This document shows positions 19,880 through 28,316 of a stretch of 28,384 bases of DNA, in pieces. The translations under genes were made by a program, and so were the position numbers. The stretch comes from Perkinsus olseni (taxonomy: Eukaryota > Perkinsozoa > Perkinsida): assembly GCA_013115125.1 (NCBI GenBank), contig JABANN010000448.1, positions 1 through 28,384 of the forward strand. Reading direction: 5' to 3'. How positions within the stretch are numbered: position 1 is the stretch's first letter; every line of letters begins with the position of its first letter. The notes beneath the pieces are model-generated. The model ran no database searches, was not told where the DNA came from, and saw nothing but the letters and a program-made list of their open reading frames with translations.

Positions 19880-21484
19880 GCGTCGCCAAGTTGGCGATAT
19901 CGAAACTCGACTTCAAGGTGGCAGCACTTCCGCTGTGATTGTCCCTCAGTTGGGTAGAGTCTGTGTCTTGGTGTGATGCCAAGAATGGGAAGTGTCTGTG
20001 TCTTTAGTATTAAACAATGCCCCAACGAGGTTGATCGGGCGGATACCCCCGGGTGTACATGGAGATGAAGTGCTATGTGTGGCGTTGTATGATCGGAAGG
20101 GATGCCCTGTGCTGGCCACAGTATGTAGGTAGTAGGTTGCTCGCTCACGTCGCTGCTGCTCCCCTCATGGATTTCTTTTTGAGTGTTTTGGTTGTATCTC
20201 ATCATCAATGTAGCTTCACACGTAGATGTCGTTGTGACGCACAAGGCTGAGATATACCAGTTTTAGTCATAACGAATTGGAACAGCCTGTAGTGTCGGAG
20301 TGAGCTTTGATTAACTTCCGGCCATGGACGTCAGCTCTTCGCCATTCTCAGGGATGAACACCTCAGGCTGTTCTCTCTCTTCGTCTCTCCAAACGATAAG
20401 ACCCTCCAATCTGAGCTAATGTGGTCGCATCAGTTCGAGGAGGTCCCTTGCCGAGTATCGTTCAGTGAAGCCATAGCCATGCCTTGATGTCACGCTCTTC
20501 GTAGCTTTGATGAAGGATATTCAATCTCTGTCTGAATCATCTTCCCCTTGTCCGTTCTGTACAGTGAGCTTGGACCGTAAAAAAGGTAGACTGATGAGCT
20601 AGTCCAGTCCGACGTGTATTGGATGCAGATGGCTGCTACCTCCTGCTTTGTACAGAGGCGAGGCACGGCAGCATCTGGGACGAGCGCTCGAAAACTTACT
20701 GTTTCCGAGGTGGTCGTTGCGGGTACGAACCGCGTGATTTCTCCTGTGTAGTCCACTTGACATCGGCTAAGGCGTCACCCGAGTTTGTCTGTGAACGGAA
20801 TAACGCTCCCTTTGATTTGGGCGCGGAGTGGATCGGGGGAGCATCTCCAGACGGGCATCGCCTCTTCGTCTGTGGCGAGGTGGGATGGGCAAGACGTGAG
20901 CAGCACTACAATGATCTGTGTGATGTCAGAGGGTTGCGCTAGCTGCGGCTGATCCGTACCAGTCTTTGTGCGTATGGGCTGTCCCTAAGGGTGATGAATC
21001 ACCGGAGGCAGTCCCTAGAGGTATATACTAGTAGTCCATCTGGGCGAGTGCTTATCGTTGGAGCCGAAGGTCGTTGGTTCGATTCCCTGCCGGGGCTTTT
21101 CGTCAGTTACGATTCGCCTTGACTTAGCCAACAGTGGCATGGCTCATCTCATGAAAGTGTTCACGACGGAGGACGGGTTGGGATGCTCTCCTGCCGGCGA
21201 CCCTCATCATCCCCCTCATTCTCCTCAGGACCTGCAAACTAGGACTTAGCTGCTCCTCGGGCCATGCATCCTCATCAGCCGACCATCTCCGGATTGTCGA
21301 GTTCAATACGCGGATCACCAGGAGGAGCCGAATGTAGGGAGTCGCGAAGTCGATGTTCTCTCCGGGCGATTTTACGGCGTGGGCTTCTCGAATTAGTGTG
21401 CCACGGCTTGCCGTAGGTGGGGCTGAAGAGGATTTAATGCATACAAAATTTGGCATCACCATCGTGTTCCCCATAGTGCACTGA
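19880..21484 (+). CDS. Beta-propeller (WD-like) protein, N-terminal and central exons
   Basis: A chain of short exons with closing phases: 20505-20585, 20629-20709, 20752-20879, 20930-21020, 21107-21176, 21229-21333 and 21397-21484. Earlier likely exons at about 19880-19960, 20025-20118, 20200-20260 and 20332-20464 read DIETRLQGGSTSAVIVPQLG, GDEVLCVALYDRKGCPVLAT, HVDVVVTHKAEIYQ and DEHLRLFSLFVSP. The text alternates hydrophobic strands with turns of the WD type, for example WIGGASPDGHRLFVCGE then LAAADPYQSLCVWAVP, and later ADHLRIVEFNTRITRR. No canonical GH/WD pairs are kept, so the repeat count is unclear; it is probably a scaffold protein. Introns are 40-86 nt. Two of them carry tRNA T-arm-like segments. 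The frame stops at 21482-21484; the exons at 22012-22847 may continue the gene. Confidence 0.68.
20715..20735 (-). repeat. tRNA T-arm-like segment in a 42-nt intron
   Basis: The minus strand reads CGCGGTTCGTACCCGC with a 4-bp stem. It occupies half of the intron 20710-20751. Confidence 0.65.
21069..21096 (+). repeat. tRNA T-arm-like segment in an 86-nt intron
   Basis: GGTCGTTGGTTCGATTCCCT has a perfect B-box and a preceding AAGGTCG like many tRNA 3' halves, but stem pairing is weak. It lies inside the intron 21021-21106. Confidence 0.65.
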
Positions 21485-21580
21485 GTAAGTCCATGCGTTA
21501 GTTAGCACTGAGTTAGTCACTAGAATAAAAAAATATAGACACTTCGATTTCAGCCCCAAAATACTACGCACATTGGGGGG

Positions 21581-21600
21581 GCGCAGGTTCGATTCCCAGC
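21581..21600 (+). repeat. tRNA T-arm-like segment
   Basis: GCGCAGGTTCGATTCCCAGC has a perfect B-box with partial stem pairing. It shares GCGCAGGTTCGA with the tRNA-Ser-like copies at 24.9 and 28.3 kb. Confidence 0.5.
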
Positions 21601-21910
21601 ATGTACATTTTATGGAAAGCCCATTGACAATATATGACCGCCCAACGCTCTACATTCTCACTATAGAACACTAAATTAGGATACAAGAAAATTAATTTAC
21701 GGGGAGAACAGTATGTACACCCCTCCACAAATTCTTAGTCTATCCGGTTTTTCGACTCATGCACTGTCACCTGGACGAATACGGAACTGCAACTCAAGAA
21801 GGTTTATTCTTATGCTTCTCAGGATATAACCTCCAAGTTTCAGGGCCTAACTCTTCATAGTTAGTGAGAACTCGAAAAGTCGTAAAAACTGACTAGTTAC
21901 GTAAAAACGT

Positions 21911-21934
21911 AACTGCGCCTCACGAGGCGCAGTT
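21911..21934. terminator. Perfect hairpin followed by T run
   Basis: AACTGCGCCT (21911-21920), loop CACG, and AGGCGCAGTT (21925-21934) pair over 10 bp, followed by TT. In bacteria this would be an intrinsic terminator. Here it is an RNA stem-loop or a cruciform site of unknown use. Confidence 0.5.
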
Positions 21935-22011
21935 TTAAGCCGTGTATGCTAAGAATTTGTGGAGAGGTGTAGAACGATTTTGATATGACCCGTCACGATT
22001 TCCGACCTCAG

Positions 22012-22847
22012 AGGTCGTGATGAAAGCCGCTTTTACTCGTCCGAAGGAGAGCCTCTGGTAGTGAGTGCGCGTACTGGCTACCGTTGCGTAGTACACTTTT
22101 CGCGTTTTGCACGTAACGGGCGTGAAATAGAGCCATCGGCGTGATGGCCCGAACTCCATTGTGTCGCTTTTGCCAGAGTCCGTATCGTTGAAGTGCCAGC
22201 CGACGGCGATGTAGCCAAGTCCTGCGGTGGTGGTGCCATCGTAGGCCTAGAGTGGGTATCAGCCTCCCGCATTGCAGTTCATGTTAGGGACCATGTGAGT
22301 GTTGAGGGAGAGGAGGGGTAGGAGAGGGTCGGCACGAGTGTCTGATCTTCGGCAGGCTCGTGATTCCACCCTGCGCAAGCTTCGAGTGAAGATTCTCTCC
22401 CACCGACAGGATGTGGGTTGGTGCGTCGAAGCGGACCTTCCTGGTGGCAATGCACACTCGAGAAGGGTAAGCTGACTATACCATCACTCTACACGGATGG
22501 CTGATGCTTTTGGTGTGAAGCTCTCAAAACTACACTCTGTCTCTATCGGAGAATGCGCCCTTCATCGCCCTCGCGACCTCGTTGAAGTCCTGCATTTCCA
22601 CCCGACCATCCGACTCCTGGGTTATTGCAACTCTAATGCAACGTGATGTACGTTGCAATGGAATGCAACCGAATGCCTCATCATAATTGCAGTTTATTGC
22701 TTTGCAATTTATTGCAGCAGCATTAGTGCTCACTATACTGAGTCACGAGGGTTCAAACCCCCTTACAAAATAATAAATCAATATTTTGTCGATTTCTCTG
22801 GTTACTCAATATTCTTCATGAAACCTTTGGCCTCGATGCTCCAGTGA
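22012..22847 (+). CDS. Beta-propeller (WD-like) protein, C-terminal exons
   Basis: Exons 22012-22140, 22177-22294, 22356-22466, 22521-22642 and 22718-22847 close in phase. They read GRDESRFYSSEGEPLVVSAR, TGYRCVVHFSRFARNGREIE, VRIVEVPADGDVAKSC, GAIVGLEWVSASRIAVHVRD, LRKLRVKILSHRQDVGWCVE, LHSVSIGECALHRPRDLVEV, LHFHPTIRLLGYCNSNA and end KPLASMLQ stop. Strand-turn-strand text such as IVGLEWVSASRIAVHV fits WD-type blades. Introns are 36, 61, 54 and 75 nt. Several minus-strand frames here look coding too, but they lack matching splice structure and are read as shadows. It probably continues the exons that end at 21484; no separate start codon is visible. Confidence 0.65.
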
Positions 22848-23146
22848 AAGCAAGCTAGGTGAGAATTGCGTCTCAGTGCGAGCTAACTCGCTAGGTCATC
22901 GCCGAGCATCCCCCCTCTGCGCAGGTGATCGATTCTTTGCGATAAAATGAGTGCTTCAAACGGTCGGGGAAAATCGACATGATTAGCGACGAGGATTTTC
23001 CTGTAGATTCATAGCCCCCAAGTTATTTCTGTTCCATTATTCTCCTATTTCTGGTAATGATCGACTTCGCGCTTTCTGCACTCCATCACAGTTTTAGTTT
23101 GGGGAAATTGATCGCAAGAATCGGTCATCTGTTTCTGGGTTCTCAG
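22848..23146. other. Start region of the WD40 gene
   Basis: Holds candidate starts (MSASNGRGK at 22946, MISDEDFP near 22980) and a likely exon reading FIAPKLFLFHYSPIS at 23010-23055, but I could not connect them in phase to 23147. Confidence 0.35.
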
Positions 23147-23531
23147 GCGTCTCCGTACTACCTCTTTCTCTCCTCCTCGATCTGTGGCCAGTTCCTTGCA
23201 GCGGGGTGCGAAGCGGGAAATGTAAGCATACTCGGGTGTATTCTTGCAATCTTGCTTTCTCTAGGTTTTCCTCTACTCCACGGACCCTGCTGGCCCTCCA
23301 GCTCTGATACGGACGCTGCCGAGAGCGCATTCAGAGGTCGTTAGCGGCCTAGCTTGGGCGTCGACCTCCCTGTTAGCCGATCGGAAGACGATTCTCTTGG
23401 CCAGCGCGTGCGACGATGCCTCGGTGCTGTGGCCCCTATCAGAGTGTCGGGTAGCTACGCCGTGTCAGGTTTGCTTCTGGGGTAGTTCAGAGTGGCCGAG
23501 CATTGCTGGTGTAACGCCAGATGCAGCATGA
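23147..23531 (+). CDS. WD40-repeat protein
   Basis: Exon 23147-23221 ends CGQFLAAGCEAGN. A 43-nt intron (GTAAGC...CTAG) joins it in phase 0 to 23265-23531, which reads VFLYSTDPAGPPALIRTLPR, AHSEVVSGLAWASTSLL and LLASACDDASVLWPL. This is a standard WD40 blade: strand d, then H-x-x-x-V-x-x-L-A-W, then LLASACDD-x-V-x-W. Such proteins are scaffolds; a Sec13/Seh1-type or similar role is possible but not shown. The frame stops at 23529-23531, which may instead be removed by a further intron, since coding-like text resumes at once. Start exons are not resolved. Confidence 0.62.
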
Positions 23532-24273
23532 ACAGTATCCACCCTTCTCTATGTCACGCTTTGTATCATTGCTCCATTGCGGCGGCTTCAATCCACAGCT
23601 TTTAGTAGGTCTTGTAAAGGCATTTTGTGCGACGTATAAGCGAACCGATTCGTTATGCAGTTCGCGAGAATCGTCGTTTCCGCGTAAGTTTGAAATTACT
23701 CGGTTTCAAAGGAGTAGGTGTAGTTTCAGGCTTATTAAGCCCCTCGGAGAGTCTGAGGTTTTATCATTACTCAGGTTGTGTTCGGTCGTCGAAGGAGTAT
23801 ATTGGCGGTTTCTTGACTTGGTCGTGTGCCGCGCGACCTCTCTAGAGTGACCTCCTCCCTGGTTTTCGTCTCAGTTGAGGGACTCAGCACGATGCATGCA
23901 GAGCCCTCGATGCTCTCACGGAAATTAATCTCCCGCCTGGGCTCCAGTGTTTGGTTCAGTGGTCTTGGACGCGTGGAAGAAGGAACTCGGGCGAATCAAG
24001 GCATTGCTTAAACCCAGTGGTCTTCGGACGAGCTGCATCTCTCGCTTGAGAATGGGGACCACCCTTCGTACCATACCAGTACAACGGTGCACCGCGTCCA
24101 GATGTATTTCCTACTTTCAAAGTACGGCACGATCTAAACTGAGTTAGGTGAAACCGCTGTTGTGTAAAGCAACAGAGCTCTGGTTTGAGGATTCGGCCAC
24201 TGTATCGAGTAAGGCTCATACCCTTGGGGCTCCTCTTGACAGTTTTGTGTTTGATGAGCCTCCTGTAGTGTTG
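23532..24273 (+). CDS. Further plus-strand exons, perhaps the WD40 gene's end
   Basis: Likely exons: up to 23683 (ATYKRTDSLCSSRESSFP), then after a 46-nt GTAAGT...TTTCAG intron 23730 to about 23845 (LLSPSESLRFYHYSGCVRSS, YIGGFLTWSCAARPL); later 23948-24019 (VFGSVVLDAWKKELGRIKAL then LKPS), 24051-24121 (EWGPPFVPYQYNGAPRPDVF then PTFK) and text to about 24270 (ATELWFEDSATVSSKAHTLG, DSFVFDEPPVVL). The joins across 24020-24050 (31 nt) and 24122-24147 (26 nt) close in phase but imply unusually short introns. The last text runs in frame into the acyltransferase start, so where this gene ends is not clear. No domain is identified. Confidence 0.42.
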
Positions 24274-27032
24274 ATGATGATGAGTAGCCCTGCAAGCGTT
24301 AGAGGTGTCGATATCGCTTGGCGGCATCCATCCCGAAGGAACAGGCCTCGTCGTTTCAGAGGCATCCTAACTTGTTTATTGGTACGTGTACGCTACATAC
24401 CGGGCATCATTGAGTATCCAAGGTCGATGCTGGCACTTGACGGAATCGATTTGTAGGCCAGTATTGTGGCAATATCGTATACTATATTTCTCCTGCCACT
24501 GGCGTGGCCTTTATTACCACTGCCGACGACCAGAATCCGAGAACTCTATCGTAGGTGGATTATGACGGTGAGTCCGGAGCTTCGCTCCGCTCAGTACTCT
24601 CACTACTACCACAGGTCCAGCTGCTTTATTTCGGTTTCGTCGGTGGTCTGGTTGAGCTCTTCTGTGGCATCCGTCTTGTTATCGCCGGCAGTGAGGAGTT
24701 AAGAGATGGCTACCTCGAGAGACCATTGGTCATCTCCAATATGAACAACGGGTAGGTTTACAACTGCGAGGGAGGATTCTCGAGCGAGGATTTCGCAGCG
24801 TGTAGTTTGAACTGCCTTCCACGGATTTCGGTGTTCGCGTTGTCCCCTAGGATGATCTGCGTGGATATGGCCTCAGCGCTACAACGCTGATCCTGTTGGC
24901 GCAGGTTCGAATCCTGCCGCTGTCGGGTTATCGTTTTGGTTGAAATTCCTTCTTCGCCTTTCGGTACAGTTGGTGTAGGCGCATCAGCCAGAGCTGCGGC
25001 ACAGTTTCAGCTCGATGATGATGATCATCGACGACGACCGTGGTCGCCTCCACACTCCTGTGGGTTTAATCTGGTTATTAAGAAATCGCCTTCGTCAGGC
25101 TTAACTTAGAAGCTCTTGTGGAATGTCAGGCCGCTTCTCAGGTTGGTTGATGCGCTCAGTATGATATGCCTGTGTCTGCGTCTACGACGACTATCAACGC
25201 TAAAGTTCATAGTGGATGACAGCTGGCGTCGAGTACCCATCATAGGTTGGGCTATGCAGATGATGCTCTTCCCCTTCGTGCATGTTGATGGAGCTGATCA
25301 GAGTTCACAGAGGAAGGACAGAAGCTCTTTGAGACATCATATAGAGTAGGTTGCTGTTCGAAATTTGGTATGTAAAAATAATATTACTATTCAAAAGTAT
25401 AAATGAATAAGCTACAAGAGTTTCTGTGCCGACATCTCCGTCCCTGAGCTGAAGGCACTGCGTAAGGCACTTCGATCGATACACAACAGTCCGTGGCCAC
25501 CGGGCTACACGGACGCCGCGACCGAAGTGCACTCTAGGTTATGTAACCCTTTCGGCAGTCTTCTCCCCCTCGGGTGTGGGTCGAAGGGAGCTGTGTTATG
25601 AAGGTACCTGGCGGCCTTCAACGACAATGAGGGTATAACATTGGCGGTGTATCCAGAGGCTTACGTGGACAGGGACGAGGATGGTGATGACGAGCAACGA
25701 GGGACAACCAGCAACAGCCAGCTCAGGTATTTTCGTGTACACCTCCTACCGCCTCTTCACCTATTCTCATGGAACCCACGTAGCTCTGAGCTCCATGCTC
25801 ACAGCGTCCACAGACTGGATGCAACTCTCCTTTTGTGGATTGGCAGGTATACATCTAGACCATGGAGTGCTCTGCTCACCACGGCCATCGACGCGTTACG
25901 AACATTCAGTGCGATCGACTGCTGTCTGGACGTCACCACTGGCACGGTGGACTTCCAAGTACCAGCTACCTCACCGATCGGTAACTATCATTTATCCTTC
26001 AGCCCTTCGAGCGTGCTACTCTCGGGAGCATGTGGAGAGGAAGGTTCCCTAGAGAGGTGGCTAACCGTCTACTGCTGCTGTTGCTGTACTCGTCTACGTC
26101 AGGTGCACATGTACGTGGCACGATACCATTGGTCGGAGGTGCCCAGTAGGCGTGAGCATGTGAGGGAGTGGATTGCTGATCGGTTTGAGTGTAAAGAAGA
26201 TATGCTACAGAGGTAGCCTCGGCATGTGCGCTCATACAGTTTCCGCGGACAGCACCGTCAGTGTAGCCAGGGAGCAGCGAACGCTGCGGCCTTGACAGCG
26301 TATCAGGTCCAGCTGGTTCATAAGGATATGATGTATACTGGCCAGACGGAAAATGTTCTGCTATGAAGTTCTCTCCGCTTTCTGCATCACTTCCGGGTCC
26401 TTCATCACAGAAGTTGGGGCCACGCGTTGTTGTCGTTGATGAAGATCCTGCTCCCTCTACTGCTGCTCTTGGTGGTGTTTAGATTCTATTCGCCTCTCCA
26501 AGTGTTACTAAGCTCACCTCCGCCCCAAGAGCAACAGTCATCCACAAACGACGAGCAGCAGCCTAGACGTGTTGAATCATCATCATCGCTCATGGAGGGT
26601 TGGGATGGTGAGGAGGCCGTCAGCATCACCAGCAATACCAGTAGCTAGCTTTGCCTCGTCACGCTGATCTGAAGTGTAGATATCAGGTTCAGTGGTAGAC
26701 CAGCTAGACCCTGCAATGTGGTTTTCGGAGGGTCCTGGAGAGCCGCCATTGGAGGAGGTGTTATCTAAGGAAATGAAGTACGACTGGGGCCGAGCTCTGT
26801 GGCAGTGATCGCGATTGATCGTGGATTCATCGAAATCCCTCTCATCGCTCTATTCGTGTGAGACGAGAAGATACTGTGTGTACCTGACGACTCGGCAGTG
26901 GCCAGGGATGTGAATATGAAAGGATTCACGATGCCGTTGGTGTATGAGCTCGCAATGCTGGCATTGCTCATGAGGACAAAGCATCCTTAGCTGGAAATAC
27001 TGCAATAGCAATTTCGTGGCGCGCGGTAGTGT

Positions 27033-27080
<48 letters not shown>

Positions 27081-27601
27081 TCAGGTTTGTTCAATATGCT
27101 TACACCAGCTACATGCTGTGCTTCGTGGTGGCCTTGATAGTCCATCTCTTGGTAGGCCATCTCTTAGCTCTAACATGATGGTAACCATCCTCACTCAGAT
27201 CGGAGTCCTCGTCTTCCGAGTGCCGATCTTCGTGCTTTGGACAGTGCTCACTATCTGTGCCACATATGCCTTCGTAACCTTTTCTGTTGGAGGCTTCGAC
27301 ATCTTAGAGCTCGAGGTGTGGCCGAGGAAACGCAATGTGGTTCTACCGTCAGGTAAGAGGGTTTACACTCTCGATCAAGCGGACTCGTGTTCTGCTTTCA
27401 GACGGTCCCCTGTCGTACGGCAATTTCGTGGGGGCTCAGAGCGTTGGTAGAAAGGAAGACTACGCAGGTCTGGGGCGAGGAGGTTATGACCCTCCCAGCA
27501 CGATTTGGGGAAATGCAAGTGGGAATAAGATTACAAGTCCACTCTCTATATTCTCCGTCGGAAGTGAGCCGAGGGTAGTCAGCCGAGTCGGTAGTAGTTG
27601 A
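24274..27601 (+). CDS. Membrane glycerolipid acyltransferase, AGPAT/LCLAT1-like
   Basis: Exons: 24274-24381, 24457-24567, 24615-24751, 25142-25345, 25604-25726, 25847-26066, 26103-26212, 26240-26354, 26411-26471, 26530-26607, unresolved exon(s), then 27085-27151, 27199-27352 and 27402-27601; phases close at every listed join. Landmarks match the family in order: N-terminal membrane segment ISYTIFLLPLAWPLLPLP, VELFCGIRLVIAGSEEL, RPLVISN, LKFIVDDSWRRVPIIGWAMQ, HIEYLAAFNDNEGITLAVYP then EA (the FPEG block), DVTTGTVDF, VHMYVARYHWSEVPSRREHV, REWIADRFECKEDML, and late membrane helices ending FSVGGFDILELEVW. Known members move acyl chains onto lysophospholipids in the ER. Where NHX4D is expected the text is SNMNNGLVD, with no His, and FPEGT reads YPEAY, so catalysis is doubtful. 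The 390-nt intron 24752-25141 holds a tRNA-Ser-like sequence. Confidence 0.8.
24579..24591 (+). repeat. GCTTCGCTCCGCT intron motif, acyltransferase intron 2
   Basis: Third exact copy of the 13-mer, in the 47-nt intron 24568-24614. Confidence 0.75.
24865..24924 (+). tRNA. tRNA-Ser-like sequence inside an intron, 5' part missing
   Basis: The 3' half is intact: T arm GCAGG-TTCGAAT-CCTGC, then CGCTGTCG, matching the tRNA-Ser-like copies at 28.2-28.4 kb and sharing the flank GGGTTATC with the last one. A stem CAGCG/CGCTG lies ahead, but no serine D arm or GACAGCG acceptor strand precedes it. It is a truncated copy within the acyltransferase intron 24752-25141. Confidence 0.6.
27033..27080 (+). 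repeat. (ATC)16 microsatellite in an intron
   Basis: Sixteen uninterrupted ATC units fill most of the 59-nt intron 27026-27084 of the acyltransferase and end directly before TCAG. The repeat therefore sits where the polypyrimidine tract should be. If read through it would encode Ser or Ile runs. Confidence 0.8.
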
Positions 27602-27716
27602 AGTTGCATCAGATCCGTCCACTGGCAGCAGAGCGTTTAGGAAGGATTCTATTGTGAGTCCAAGAATGGAACACAGGAGGAGCCAAAGTCGACATTTCTA
27701 ACGTTACAGCTGTCTT

Positions 27717-27932
27717 GTGTTTGTTATATACTCGACAGGACTATTTGTCGGCGCTGCTGAATTCTTGATTTCCACATACTTTGTCGTCAGTAGGATATTA
27801 GTTCACATGACTCCCCGCAGGGCATCGACCGTTTTCACTCTTTCGGTATCCCGTTCAGCTCGCATCGGGCGCTTCTCGCTGTGGAGTGCTGAGCGGGCTG
27901 TTGTAGACTGCGTACACTCACCCCTCGTTTGA
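27717..27932 (+). CDS. Possible small membrane-type frame
   Basis: A plus frame reads FVIYSTGLFVGAAEFLISTY then FVVSRILVHM and a basic tail. It could be an exon of a gene past the acyltransferase. No start context, splice partner or homology supports it. Confidence 0.22.
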   Translation: MFVIYSTGLFVGAAEFLISTYFVVSRILVHMTPRRASTVFTLSVSRSARIGRFSLWSAERAVVDCVHSPLV

Positions 27933-28160
27933 TCTATCCGTGCTACTTCAGGTCTTCGACAGGTGATGATCGGCGGGACGAAACAAAGCACGACGAGGCG
28001 GGTGTGAGATAGAGTGGGAGCATGGCAGCTACTTTTCCGGTCGCGGGAAGAAATGAGTAACCTGAGGCTTCGTCTGTGACAGCGTGTTCACGGGTCATGA
28101 GTCTAGAGACAGGCCAGGTCAAGGCCAGTGAAGAATAAACTTCCCTTTAAAGTATACCCC
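27933..28160. other. Intergenic stretch before the tRNA-like pair
   Basis: No exon or repeat is recognised. Confidence 0.4.
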
Positions 28161-28247
28161 GATAGCGGCAGGATTCGACCCTGCGCAGGCTGAGCCTTAG
28201 GGACTCATGACTCCAGTCCACTTCCTTAACCACTCGGACACGCTGTC
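28161..28247 (-). tRNA. tRNA-Ser-like sequence, anticodon arm disrupted
   Basis: The minus strand starts GACAGCG with a serine-type D arm (TGTCCGAGTGGTTAAGG) and ends with T arm GCAGGGTCGAATCCTGC and CGCTATC. The acceptor pairs except for one C-A. The middle, GTGGACTGGAGTCATGAG, does not form a normal 5-bp anticodon stem. It is probably a pseudogene or a SINE-type copy. Confidence 0.6.
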
Positions 28248-28316
28248 TAGTTTGGAACCCGCCTGGCTGGTGCGGACCGGAAGGTGAGAAATGAATTTCT
28301 CTCCATAGGATAACCC

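Larger units (their letters stand above)
21485..22011. other. Gap or long intron within the beta-propeller locus
   Basis: Starts with a good donor-like GTAAGT at 21486 directly behind the TGA. It contains a tRNA T-arm-like GCGCAGGTTCGATTCCCAGC (21581-21600), GTTAG/CTTAGT short repeats, and the strong hairpin at 21911-21934. No exon is seen. It is either the spacer between two propeller genes or a 0.5-kb intron. Confidence 0.5.

Noticed and set aside
21124-21474. Minus-strand ATG frame of about 116 codons
   Set aside because: It lies opposite plus-strand exons 21107-21484 whose phases close through several introns.
21935-22159. Minus-strand frame reading WLYFTPVTCKTRKVYYATVA and more, looking like a secreted protein
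   Set aside because: The plus strand here has phase-closing propeller exons with good splice sites, so the minus frame is an antisense shadow.
22529-22733. Minus-strand frame resembling an EF-hand-like helix (VEMQDFNEVARAMKG)
   Set aside because: It is opposite the plus exon 22521-22642, which joins in phase on both sides.
22749-22766. GAGGGTTCAAACCCCCTTAC, a B-box-like sequence
   Set aside because: It lies inside the last coding exon of the propeller gene and lacks other tRNA features; likely chance.
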